In this document: in pieces, positions 32,144-44,369 of the stretch
How the letters are laid out: the number at the start of each line of letters is the position of its first letter
Position numbering within the stretch: position 1 is the first letter of the stretch
Assembly (NCBI RefSeq): GCF_014356525.2
Contig: NC_052507.1
Location: 49,825,952 to 49,889,951, forward strand
Source: Nilaparvata lugens
Taxonomy: Eukaryota; Arthropoda; Insecta; Hemiptera; Delphacidae
DNA length: 64,000 nt
Direction: 5' to 3'
Notes under the pieces: generated by a model
Told to the model about the DNA's origin: nothing
The model's database searches: none
The model's input: only the letters and a program-made list of their open reading frames with translations
Program-made: the position numbers and the translations under genes

Positions 32144-34744
32144 TTTAGTATATAATTTAGTGAATTTCCTCTATTTTAGTAGAAGAATAGGGTCGGCAGT
32201 CAGATGTATTTTGCTAAGCTTAGAGTCGAGTGTGTAAATCATTATCATTGGCGACAACCCTGTTAATTATCAGCAGCGGATTCATCTCAACCAGAAATTT
32301 CCAGATTTTGTTTACTGGTTTGAGCGTTCTGTTATCTAACATGCAGGCAGCAGCAGTCGCGCCAGAGCGGCCGCTTCTTGTAATTTCTGGTGAGAAGGTT
32401 TGTTTACCGGCCTAATTTATTATAGAAATTAGCAGTATTGGCATCATGGTTACACCCTTAGCATCAAGATCATCTGAATCATACCTTGTCACATGGTCAG
32501 TGGCGTGATCGTCTCCTGAGACTCCTATCGGTAATCTCTTTTCCCCCGGCCTCCTAATTTTCAGCGGACCCTACTCTGCAAGAAGCAGACCTGGGTGACA
32601 GGCAGTAGTTTGGTGATTGGGTTTGTGTACGGCCGCGTTCCAAGCGGCGCTCCCAATAGTGGTTTTCTAGAGGGATAATATTCTATTCCCTATTTTATTG
32701 AATAGAATATTGTGAGTAAAATTACCGACTGTTTGAAGGTAGATTTCCCTGGGGGATTTTCCGTCCTTATAGATTTTATTTATAGTGCAGTTGTTCGGTG
32801 GTCGAGCGTGTGAACGGGTCACGAATCTCCTCTCCTTACGACATTCCCGGTTCTAGATTACTTCTAGGGGAATTATTCTATTTTTGTGTGTTAGAATAGA
32901 ATATTGTAGGACGAGTTCCGGACAACTCGAAGTTAGATCTTCCTTAGGGATTTTCTTTCTTGTTAGTTATTTCTCCCAAATTAGTATCACTGGGGGTGAA
33001 CGAGTTATCCTTGGTTTCGAAACCTGAAGGGATTTTAAGTTTGTACTATAAACAGTTAAGTGGGAAATTTAACTTGGTACTTGTAGCGGATTATTTTAGA
33101 GTGCTTCATTTATAAGACTCTATTCTGCCACTTCACGACGTTTTCAAGTTTAATACGGAGATTGAGAATCAGTTCGTCATTCTCCATAACAGTATCCACG
33201 TCGATTCAGGTAAATGTATGTCAGGACTGGTAGTCCGTATGTTTTTCCTTCTCTGTAGTAAGGTGGCCTTCGATTTAAAGAGTGATTTTTTTCAATTGAA
33301 TCTCTATTCTTGTAGAAAAATCCCTATCCTTTTCAAGAATAGTTTTTCTCAATAAATTTTTATTCTTGTGGGGAGATCCCTGTCCTTTTTGAGAATAGTT
33401 TTCTCGATTAATTTTTGTCCTTGCAGAGAAACTCCTTCCAGCTCTCAGCTTCCGTACAGCTTGAGAACTTCCCAGTCGAAGTCATAAGATTGCAAAAAGC
33501 TTCCTCTCACTTTCTCTTAATTCTTCCTGTTCTAAAATCGTTCCTGATCTTAGTTCCAGATTCGAAATCGTCCCGGTTGCGGTTTTTCAGACCCGCGAAT
33601 CCTTTCTGAAATTCCTAGAAACCTGTCTCCTTTAATAGCAAATATTATTTGCTGGTTTTCCCTGTGAAAAATTTACGAATTTTCCTGTGATCTCAGTTGC
33701 AAGTTAGAGATCGATTTTGTTTGTGTTTTGTTGGCAATTGCTTGGAAAAGCCCATTAAAATCTTTTCCTGATTCAGGAGTCTCTGACTCGATATTTTCCT
33801 TTGGAAAATCCTGGAAAAATCCTTTCCTATCCTTAAAACGACAGACTGTTGTCTTCCCGATATTATTCTACAGACTGTGTCTGTGAAAACCTTTTCTATC
33901 CTCTCATAATAGTCGACATACTGACTATTGATTTTAAAGCGTTTTGGACGATTAAGAGTGATTCCCATTCTCTTAAGGGCTGTTACAGATTAGCCCTTAA
34001 TAACCATCGCGCAGTTGCTAGACTGGCGTGGAAATCCTGTTTAGCAGTTTAAGAATTGCTGAAAATCCTTTCGCAGCTACAGGCTCGCGATTCAGAAATC
34101 CTACATCTAAAACCCTATATACTCAACCTTGAATATCCCGTATTGGAAATTGATACCCTGTATTTAGCTAGCAGGTCCAGCTTGCTGAGAGCTACAGCGC
34201 AATTGTCAGATTGCGGATTATTGAACAGATATTTATTTGCTGTAGAGAATAATAATTTTATTATTGATTCTCTGTATCATATACCCTATACCATAAACCG
34301 TATACCCTATACCCTATACCTCAGAGCCTGTACCCTATTCTCTATAGTTTACACCCTATACCGTACCCTATTTAACTATATCTTTAATAACACTAACAAC
34401 TCCATAGTTCCGCCATACCTTTACTCTATAGTTCTTACCTCAAACCTCATAGAAAAACCTCTTTCCGGGCTCGCAGATCCAGTCTGCCCGCCGTCAGCTC
34501 GCAGTTGGTTCAGACTGCGTCCTACCTTTACAAATATAATTATTTGTAGGGATCTGATAGTCAGATCTGTCTCCTTGTATAGGGCTATCATAATCTCTTT
34601 CAACACCCACCCTGTATTCCAAAGGCCGAGGGCCGAACCGGCCAGTAACGGCACGGGCAAATACTCTTTCCCTGAAATTAAAAATCTCGCGAAAGAAGCA
34701 GAGGGTAAAGAATCATGATAGAGGGAGAAGTGTAGGTCCGGTAA
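32144..34744. other. Moderately GC-rich unknown region with internal repeats
   Basis: Base composition is less AT-rich than its neighbours. Visible structure: two diverged units of about 215 bp (32655-32870 and 32870-33085, each with TCTATT...TAGAATAGAATATTGT); three units of about 56 bp (33270-33440, TATTCTTGTRGRRA...CAAGAATAGTTTTTCTC); and ATACCCTATACC repeats at 34276-34370. A 220-aa plus frame (34056-34718) spans the last of these and has no recognisable domain. The flanks rejoin across the 34745-35922 element, so this unit continues to about 36000. It could be the untranslated part of an unknown TE. Confidence 0.4.
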
Positions 34745-35922
34745 GGCCTCTTTCACACGGAAGAATCCTGGCTCCTGAAGATCATATTTCATATTTCGAA
34801 GCTCTCCTGTGCTTTCACATTGGGATCTTACAAATAAGCCGACGGATCTAACAATTACGCCGACGTTTGCTCAAAGTATGACTCATTACTTTTTCTCAAA
34901 GTCTAACTTCCTTGAAAATATAGATAAAAGATTTCTGATTTCGGATTTGGATTCAGCGACCCCAAATTCGAAGTGTGAGTCCCATTTTCAAAAATACCCA
35001 AAAACAAGGGAGTTATAGCTGTTTTAATATAGCTTTCATTATCATATGATTATATAGTATACGTACAAAGATAACAGTACTCCTGCCTCACGAAGAGACA
35101 GGCAAAGTGTTTAAGAAGTTTTCAAACACCTAAAAAGTTTAAACATGAACATTTTTAATTTTTAAAAGTTCAAAAAAAAACAAACTTCGAAAAGATGAAT
35201 CCAAATATGAACTCATAAATCATCTCCACTCATCACCCAATAAAATACGAGGAAAAGGACAAGTAAACTTCAGTGAATTTCAATTATCATTCAACGATCT
35301 AATTCATCAGGTTCAAATAGTTGAATATTACTCCAGTAAATATTTCTCTGCAACAATCAGAAAAATCTTTTATGAACATACAGTATAAACATTGTGCTGA
35401 TCTGAATCGGTCTATGGTAATAATTGGAACTCAAAGAATGAAAAATGTAATTCCATTCCAACTAAAACGAAACTGATGTCTGTGTTTGTATTAGAACTGC
35501 TGAGTGGATGATGCATACTGAGAAAGTGATGACCAGCCTGGCGACTTTGATGCTTTTGACACCGGAACCTTGTTTTATTTTTATTAAAGAATGAAATTCA
35601 TGTAACATAGTAGAAATTGGGGTTGCTGAATCCAAATCCGAAATCAGAATATTTCTATCTTCATTTTAAAGAAAGATAGATTTTAAGAAAAAGTGATGAC
35701 CGGAGAAACGTAGAATCACCATGTGAAAGCGGCGATTTGTCCGCTAGTATCTCGATCCAAACGGGTTTCTGCTTGCCTCGAGTGGAAAAGACGTGACAAA
35801 AGGAGGTTCCTGGCTCGGGATCACCATGTGAAAGACACGATTGGGCTCAATGTACTTCGACAAAAGAATGTGAACACTGTTCAGTGTTCAAGTTGCACGT
35901 CTCCTATAGTGTGAAAGAGGCC
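34745..35922. mobile_element. Harbinger-like non-autonomous transposon
   Basis: Terminal inverted repeats GGCCTCTTTCACAC and GTGTGAAAGAGGCC are flanked by TAA on both sides (34742-34744 and 35923-35925). A TWA duplication with GGCC-type ends fits PIF/Harbinger. A second inner inverted repeat pairs about 34931-34972 (GATTTCGGATTTGGATTCAG) with about 35612-35655. There is no transposase or Myb-like frame. Confidence 0.75.
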
Positions 35923-35925
35923 TAA

Positions 35926-36587
35926 CTCCACCTGTCAGTAAGGCTACTGACCCCGACCCATATCCGGCTGAAGCTAGTCTGCGCTGTAGCAATACTTCGC
36001 AATTATAAGATAACCTAGGGGGTGGAATAGGTGTATCTGATAATATTATGAATGGCTTGATTGAGAGAGTTGTCAGAATGCTGTTATGTTTAGATCACTT
36101 CCTTCTCTTGACAAAGCCGTTGCTCGAATTCCCTGCAAAGTTTCACTACGGACAGGAGCTGTTGAGAACTCTTCACTCCGAAATGAACTTGCGTTGCTAC
36201 ATTGATTGAATTCACGCTGCTCAAACACAACGGAGTGTAATTGTATCAGTATAACCGAGAATCGATTTATTAATATATATATATATATATAATTTCGAGA
36301 ACAAGGAACGTAATAAATGTTGTTGGAATATCAATTCATAGTTCACATTTTACAGGTATCAGTAAACTATTATGGAGATGACAATTTTCATCCCAATGCT
36401 CCCTCATATCAATTTTGAATAGTGTGAATCGGGATCCCTCAGGAATCAGATTCTTCTGTGCAAAATTTTCCCATTAAGCTTATTTTTCTCAATATTTTTG
36501 AGTTTCCTCACCAAGTTATAAACTATTTCAATTCTACACTTTCAAAAATATTATTTCAACTGAATGACATATGTCATAAATAAATAA

Positions 36588-36666
<79 letters not shown>

Positions 36667-37214
36667 TATAACATTATTAATTAAGAATATGAATGGAAAC
36701 TCCATGCTCTTCCTATGGAATCATAGTATCTCTCGATATATTATTACTTCTTTGTGATCTATATTTCATGATTTCTTGAAAAATACAGATCTCATGTGCA
36801 TTGCATGAGAAATACTAAACTTCTTAAATTGCTGTAAACTATATCAACAACTATGAATTTGTCCAGACTGGTATGAAGTATTTCATGAGTAGGCTACACA
36901 AGTCTACATCAACCTACCATGACGGCCTGGGTGAAACTATAGCTTGAGAAATGCTACAGCTTTGGTGGTTTCAATCAAAATGCTCCAGGTGCGTTGGTTT
37001 AAATCATCCGAACTAAAACAGTGTGATGATAAAAAAGCCATTCAACAACATTAATCATGTTTTCAACATTGAGCATAACCAATGCTTTAGAGTATTTAAT
37101 TGCATTTGCAATGGCAAAACCTAACCTGCACATTGTAACGATGAATGCGAGATTGAAAAAAATCATTCTGTAACAATTATTTTAAATCATCCATAATCCC
37201 CTGTCTTGATTCTG

Positions 37215-37272
<58 letters not shown>

Positions 37273-38384
37273 TCAAACTGTGGAGAATAGTTATATGTAG
37301 TATAGGGGAGTTTCTACTTTGTTCAATTCATTGTTCAATGCTTGAACATACATAGACGATCATAGACGATCATAGACGTATCATAGACGATTCATGGTTG
37401 ATTTCCTGTGTTGGGATGACAGATATATTATTCTGGATTTCTTTTCAACCTCGTAGATTGGTGATATATTTTATTACAAAGTGATTCGATACATATTCTC
37501 TCAGTAATGAAACTGAGCTTCAGTGTGCCGTAGGTAGGTGACACAACCCTAATCACCTATTCCATCAACAAAACCATCTGTTTTTTCTTGCAACACTAAT
37601 TACTCACAAATTGATGCAACAAGCCGGCTCATGTATTTCATGAGAGAACTGCACAAAAGCCAAGCTCAGTATTTCCAGCAGGGCGACATTCCACTAATCA
37701 GTCGTTTAAAATCCATTTACGGTGCATGTAATGTGTGCACTCAACTCACACACATGGAATCGTGTCGCAGCCAGAAAGTCCAGTTCAATATGAAATTATC
37801 CAATTTCAGAAGATCACTATCACCATTGAAATGCAACACGCGATGGAACCAGCGCATATTGATCGCTCTTTTATTAGTATTTATTCCTGATAATCTCCAT
37901 GGAAAAACCAAAACATTGCTTGTTCAGTGACAATCATTAAAATATACACTTTTATCGAATACACGTTTTACATCGTGCAGGAGAATCTGTGTCAGTGCAA
38001 TATCTCAAATTTGCGAATATTCCAACTTCTCGATATTTGTGTTTATTGTCAAATTATATATTTATTAATATTATTAAAACATTACAAATAATATTAACAT
38101 ACAATATTGCCATTAAAAGCAAAAAGTTTACCTCCCTAGCCTTTCCTTCTACCTTTAAAACCTTATTGATAGAACCTTTGTTGGTTATTTTCACATAGGC
38201 CTACTGGATGATTTGAAATCTTGCAGATCTGAGGCACTCCCAGGAGAATATCGGCCTAGATAGACGTATATTATGAACATAGATCTAAGAATATATTGAT
38301 TTCTTGTAGAGTGACTTTTTACATTGTAAAAAGGACTGGATCACTTTTGCTATTACAGTTCCTTTAAAACTAACTTATACCAGA
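35926..38384. other. AT-rich DNA with three (AT)n microsatellites
   Basis: (AT)n at about 36272-36290, 36594-36664 and 37217-37268, and a CATAGACGAT tandem at 37351-37392. A 99-aa plus frame at 37631-37930 is not recognisable. No other gene evidence. Confidence 0.5.
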
Positions 38385-40120
38385 TATGACGGTACATTTT
38401 GATACCAATAAAAACTTCATTAATTGAAATGAATTACTAGGTCTCAGACAGAAAAACCAAAATATCTGTCACCAATGGTGTTATCAGTCGAAGATATAGA
38501 TAAGACGATAACGACTAGAAAGGATGAGATTATGGCTAACAATTTGAAATGAAAATCAATTTCTCAATTATTTAATAAAATAATAATATATTGTGTGAAT
38601 TTGAGGTTAGGTTCTACTATATAAACAATGCTTGTCGGCAATATCAATAACGATCAAGCTGAACATCTACAATTTAATCAGATACTCCCTAACAAAATAA
38701 TTGCATCTAGGTAGCATTCGTTAAGACGAGGACAAGAGGGTTTTGTAACTTATAGCATGCAAAATAAAGGATATAAATGTTTGAAAAGTAAATATAAATG
38801 TTTATTGATATATGTGAGCAAATAAAGGACACAAAAACAAAATAAAAAAACAAAAAGGAAGTAAAATCTAATTTTTCTACACGCATTGATACATTCTGTA
38901 CACTTGAGCCGAATCTGACTGTTCGCCAATCAGAGCACAGTATTTGCTCCGCGCTAAAAAATATTTAATTCAAAATCTCCACGTGGTCTTTATTAAAATT
39001 ATAAAAATTTGTAATTATTGTAGAATGCATGAAACACTATGATTAGAATGAAATGAAAGTTGAGGATAGAAATATTCAGTTTTAATATAGTAATATGCTC
39101 TCGTACTATGTACTATTATTTGACAGTATCAAATTGCATCATCGCGGATCATTTGAAATCCACCAATAGGAAAATATATTTAAATTTTCATGCAAATTTA
39201 GAGTCGGAAGTATCGTTGAAAGAGAATAGGGGAAGATCAACTGCCCACTTGCTTGCCAGAGACTGACCAAGATGCCCACCAATACGAGAGCAATAGTCTG
39301 ATTCCCTTATAAAAATTGAATTTTCATTTATTGCCAAAGTTAAAGTATAAAAAAACAACTTTCAATAAGTAATAAACCTAATTCAGTGAAGTCGCTCTAT
39401 GACATGAGTTATTAATTTAAATATCCTCATTGGAGAGGACGACAGCAGCCCACCAGAAAGTCATAGGACACATGATGTGAATCCATGCTACATATTTAAA
39501 ATTTGTGAAAAATCTTCATACATGAGTTATTGAAACATAATTTATTGAGAGGGTCCTCAGTGCTACGAAATGATAGAAATTTCATAAAGCTAGCTCATCG
39601 AAGGTTTTACTTTAAAATCAAGCTTGATTTAGAGATAATTGCACAAGTAGTATTAATGAGGGAAAAGTCATATTTAGAATATATATGAGAACTAAATATT
39701 ATATTATATATCACTATTTCAAATTATCAAATATGTTCAGCTAATGTATTTAAATATCAGTATTATTAGCATAATAAGAATTATAGAAGCTCAAAGTTCA
39801 CAAAATAAATCTTTTATCTAACTTCCACTGTTGGCCGAACTTATACCCTGAGATTTTATATTTAAAATACCTGATATTATTGGCATATTGAGTTATAAAA
39901 TTCTAATTCAATAATCAGAAGCGAGTCGAATAATTGAGCTATAGAAATCTGTAAAATGTATGCTGATATAAAATCATGAAAGCTATTGATTGATTCTATT
40001 AAGCAGAACAAGAGTTTTAATGGAGCAATCTGTGATATTTTTCTTGTGTATTTTCTCATATTGTGTTCGCATTATTTGTCTCATATATTATTTTTTGCTC
40101 GTTGATTTTATTGTGATTAT
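38385..40120 (+). repeat. Old dispersed repeat, copy 2 (LTR-like)
   Basis: Diverged homologue of 2431-4110, collinear along its length. It ends near the 3' truncation of the LINE whose endonuclease is at 40437. No coding capacity. Confidence 0.6.
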
Positions 40121-40436
40121 ATATTTATTGATTGAATGGTGTTCTTTTCATTTTTAATCCTGTCTTCATGCATGACCAATCTTGTACTAGTTTTTCTATT
40201 ATTATTATTGACAAATTAATAGAATTATCTACCAACTGTATTCTTCATCGAATAAGTTAGATAAATCAGCGATATGCAGTACTGATCATTGAATCTTCAG
40301 AAATAATACGTTCTCAAGATTTATTCAAATAGTTCAACCCTATCACTGAAATCAAACAGACTGATATACAAGGTCTTAGTATCAAGTCGAAGCAGTATTA
40401 CAGCCTCTTCAACATCTATAATAATTGCGGAGCCAG
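40121..40436. other. Unrecognised stretch downstream of LINE endonuclease
   Basis: AT-rich. On the minus strand the endonuclease frame does not continue here and no reverse transcriptase motif is found, so the LINE is truncated at about 40437. Confidence 0.5.
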
Positions 40437-40843
40437 TCAATGCAGCGGTAAAGATTGCCGATTGACAAAGCAGCAGCAGAGTGAAACTTCATTGAATCTT
40501 ATACAATCTTTTATGTACATGCATAATCCATCACATTTATTCTGTTTAGTGTACTTATTTATTGCCGTATATCCAGGAATGTTGAGAATGAACGGCATAT
40601 CTGCAGTCAACCAGGTCTCCGTTAATATTATAATGTGAATATCAGTTTTCAATTCATTGAGGCAGCAAATAAACTGATCGAAATTAGCATTCAAACTACG
40701 TATATTCATAGACATAATATTGAAACACTCAGCATCTTTATTTCTGTCCTCGTGAAAGTGATAGTTTAAATAATCGTCTGTATAAATGCATCTGTTTCAT
40801 TTTCTGTTTCTAAAATATTCAGAGCTTCTTCAGTGTCACTCAT
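40437..40843 (-). pseudogene. LINE endonuclease, N-terminal part (third ORF)
   Basis: The frame begins at ATGAGTGAC (40843), inside the stop of the helicase frame. After one frameshift near 40785 it reads FNIMSMNIRSLNANFDQF and DIHIIILTETWLTADMPF, the first strands of an AP-type endonuclease as in CR1/Jockey-type ORF2, with the metal-binding Glu in LTETWL. A leader of about 45 residues before the domain is normal for these ORFs, which supports 40843 as the true start. It is cut off after KDCIRFNE; the rest of the endonuclease and the reverse transcriptase are missing. The enzyme would nick target DNA to prime reverse transcription. Confidence 0.8.
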
Positions 40844-42685
40844 AACTTATATCATCAGGTCCACTTCTCTTTTCCTTGTTCCATTCAACAAGCCCCTCAC
40901 TATCTATGAATATAAGTTTCTTAATTAGTTTGTCCACAGCATCATCTACTAGACTGTTTGTTAAATACCTGAAAGTTTCAGTGTGTCTAGACAAAGCAAC
41001 AATCGCATGGGGCATGCTGTTATAGATTCCATTCTCCTTGTACTTAAAATTCTGATTATAAAAACATTTTTATGAGTTAGCCCTTGTGCTTCATGGATTG
41101 TGTGAAGTGCAACATCCTCTCTTCACTTTATAGTATCACCCACCATAAGTTTTTCCTATTGAGTGAATGTCAATATCAAAGTGTCGGGTTGTATCAGATG
41201 GTATTCCCCATTTCTGTAAGTAGGCAGAATTGAGATAGCTCTTTCATTAAGCGTCGTAATATTTACATAGACAGTGGAAAGGACAAAACAAACATCGATA
41301 GGACATCTACGAGTTACCGTTTGTTTTGTAAAAGGTTCGCAGAATTTTGAAATGTTATGCCATCTTGTGGCATAATTACTTCTCTCAATATAGGGTATTT
41401 GGTTTGCGTCACCAACTTCAATTATTTTAGAGGCCTTACTCAAGTTAGCAATAAAACCGATGTAACCCGCATGCATAAGTAGAGCTTTATCAATAAAAAC
41501 TCTAACGTATGTTTTATTCTGATTATGATTTATTATATATGAGCCAACTGTCCTGTAATCAAGCTTAAGACGATTACAATGTTTTCGACCATACCTTTCA
41601 ATGACAGTTTCACGGATTGCTTTAATACCTGCCCGTGTTTGAGTGAGTACTAGATCCTTGCCAGGCTCATGATGCGAGGCTATAAAGTAAGATTTACCAC
41701 AGCCGGGAACACTGTCATACCATTTTATTTAAGGAAGTTTATACTCATGAAGAGTTATTCTATTTATAGTTTTTATTAATTCGCTATTCAGCATAAGTGT
41801 AGTATTACGTGTGACTAAAACATATCGTTCTTTAGTAGAGAATTTTAAAGTATCCTCTTGAAATTCTACGTAACTTCCACCCAGCTCCAAGCAATATCCC
41901 ATTCGGTATTTAGAGTTTGTTTTGAATAGGAATATTCAAATTATTATCATAGATGTTCATATTGTTATTCAGGACGCTTATTAGTTCATCACCTGATATT
42001 GACATGTTTCTATGCGTGATCCTAAGAAGAATATTTTTATATATTTTAGCATTTTCGTTATCAGTGTTTTGAAGTAGGGTCCGTAATTCAATCATAGAGT
42101 TCATGAATGCTTCACGTTTATTATGACCTTCAAAGAATCCTCCAGGGTACTCAACTCCCGGACTATCAGATAGGTTAGGTATATTAAGAGAATTAATTTC
42201 ACAATAACCTCGATAATGAAAAATAAACTTCAAATCTCTAGCTCCTATGACAGTACTCAAGAGTTCAGTGGCAGGGATATCAAAATAAGTTTCACCCACA
42301 TTGTTAAAAGAATCAATTCCTATAATCAAAGGGTGATTGAATCTACTCCAATCATTCTTTCTATTCAAAAGATCAATAAGTACCCCATTTTCACCATCAT
42401 TTAATATGGAAATAGGAATGTTTCAATCAGAAAACAAAACTCTTATACAATTAGAATCCCGTAACACATTCAGGTGATTCCATTCTTCAAGAGAGAAATA
42501 TTTTTTATTTCTAAGCAGAGAGAGAGACCTTCGGATGTTTTAATACTATTTCCTATTTTTGTAAAAGATATCATAACATCAACCCTCTCACCAAAATTAT
42601 AAACCAGACTTATCTTAATTTTACCAGTATTAGTTGTTACGTAGAAACTATCAATTTTGTTAAGGATGGAATTTAAAGTAATCAT
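40836..42685 (-). pseudogene. Viral-type SF1 RNA helicase ORF carried by a LINE
   Basis: Reading from the Met at 42685, about 615 codons end at TGA 40836-40838. The first 300 residues are unrecognised. Then come the superfamily 1 helicase motifs of alphavirus-like RNA viruses in order: motif I YDSVPGCGKS, motif II VFIDKALLMHAG, motif III EVGDANQIPYIERS, IV-like RRCPIDV, motif V TIHEAQGLT and motif VI VALSRHT. The family unwinds RNA using NTP. It is broken by about three frameshifts (near 42525, 41920, 41055) and in-frame stops (near 42425, 41730, 41155). Motif II has Lys where Glu is expected. It lies 77 nt after a LINE ORF1 and overlaps the LINE endonuclease ORF by 8 nt, so it looks like a middle cistron. 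The alternative is an integrated virus fragment. Confidence 0.8.
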
Positions 42686-42761
42686 TTTGTGTTGGGTTGA
42701 TTGCTTGATTTTACTATCACTATCATTTCTATTTATCCTCAGTATATTGAATATTTTTCTT

Positions 42762-43935
42762 TCAGATTACATAATCAGTTCTATCAATTATTTGTTGTAA
42801 CGCTTTTTGATAGGAAGGGCACTCTCTGTCACCTACTTTGTGATCGAAAGCTTTTTTATCATTGCGGCAATTTAAACATGAGGGCTTTTTGTTCTTATTA
42901 GGGCACTCTTTAACATCATGTCCTGTAGTGGAACAGTGAGCACAGGTGTTTTGTGCTTGAGTGCAATGCTTACTGATATGTCCAATTTTTTGGCACTTGA
43001 AGCAACGAGAGACGGCAACATAGTCTCCAACTCGGCACACCCTCCAATAAATACCAATCCGCGATTTGTTAATAAATTCTTTTCTTAATTCACCAGTGCA
43101 CTCCACAACCCAATGCAAGGTGTTTTTGTTTTTCGGTCCTATTTCAAAAATCGGCCTGAAGTTTTTCAAGAAAATTTCCCTACTCAATGACAATGACTCG
43201 AGATTTCTCTCAAACACATTGTTTGCCAATTCAGCAGCAGTTATATCTGTAGCGACGTGATACAGAATTATTCTTGGCAATTTGGATTGTGGCTCGCTTA
43301 CCTTTATGTTTGGATGCTGCAGGACATTATCGCCCAGAACATTTTCTTCATTGGCCCTTGGGTAAAGCACTAACAGCGTTCCATTTATTTTTGCTGGCTT
43401 CAGGATGATCACATTCACCTTGGGCGACAGCTTCTTGGTCCGGGGCGGAGACTCCCTGGCTGCAGCAGTGGAGGCAGCACTCGATAATGTAGAAGGTGCG
43501 GTCCTCTTCTTTGGCAGTTGCACGGCCTCAGCAAATGAGATCGGCTTGTTGTGGCTTTTTGCAATTTCACTTGCAAGTTTATTCACACTCTGCTCCAGAG
43601 TGTGAATTTTTCCAAACATTTCCGCGTTTTTTTCTTGTATATTTTGCTTAACATCTATTCCTTCGATACTGATGTTAAGTTCATTGCACACATTTAAAAA
43701 CGAATCATAGTCCTCTCTGGATACTTTTTTTCACGATAATTTCACTCCCCCATTTTAGAAATCTCTCTTGTATATTTTTAAGAGAACGTACCTCGAAACG
43801 TATTCCGCTATCGTTTTTACTTTTCGGTGGCAATTCGGGAGGCATATTCATTCCATCCTTTTCCTCTTCTTCCTCGTATTCGAGCTGCGCGGATGGTGGT
43901 AGTTTTGTTGGCGTATTTATTGGCGAATGGATCAT
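42762..43935 (-). pseudogene. LINE ORF1 (gag-like) with three zinc knuckles
   Basis: Starts at Met 43935. The first segment (76 aa, with an acidic EYEEEEEKDG stretch) is joined to the 309-aa frame by a one-base shift in an A-run at about 43723-43731. The C-terminal half shows the pattern of insect LINE ORF1 proteins: a fold with [14 protein letters not shown] and [15 protein letters not shown], then CCHC knuckles [14 protein letters not shown] and [14 protein letters not shown], and a third Cys cluster beginning CLNC. Such proteins coat LINE RNA. Stop at 42762; the helicase frame starts 77 nt later. It has only one visible break, so it is less damaged than its neighbours. Confidence 0.85.
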
Positions 43936-44369
43936 CTTAAGGCTGATAGATCCAAAACACCATAATTTATTGATAGTTTGATAAATGTTTTTTGAAGAAA
44001 CGGAACCTAGTTTTTAAAGAGAGCAATGTTCAAACGAAAAATTTGGTGACACACTTCTCACTCTGAAAGAAACTTTGAGTAGTTTTCACTATGAAAAACT
44101 GCTGAGTAGACTGCTGGTTGTTGGTGTTGACACCAGTTGTTCCACTTTCACTTCTAATACCAGTCTACACTGATTATTCGCTACGATCTGCACTCTACGA
44201 AGGTCTGATTACAACTGAAAGATAGCAAACATTGATTTTCCATCTGGTTGATGTTGGTTATTGATTTACTATGCCGAATCAGGATCATGATTTGTCTGAG
44301 GACATTAATTTATGAAACACTTCAAGTTGACGATTTTATTAGTTTTCCTCTGCAATATAGTAATACAAC
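43936..44369 (-). other. Probable 5' untranslated region of the helicase LINE
   Basis: About 400 bp upstream of ORF1 with no frame. It separates two head-to-head LINE pieces, so the boundary between their 5' sequences cannot be placed. Confidence 0.4.

Noticed and set aside
34056..34718. 220-aa plus-strand frame
   Set aside because: No recognisable domain, and it runs through ATACCCT-type tandem repeats that keep frames open by chance. Kept only as part of an unknown region.
40437..42685. Simple integrated RNA-virus fragment as the only explanation of the helicase
   Set aside because: Not excluded, but position between LINE cistrons and the 8-nt overlap with the endonuclease start favour a LINE-borne ORF. 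No viral methyltransferase or polymerase motif was found next to it.
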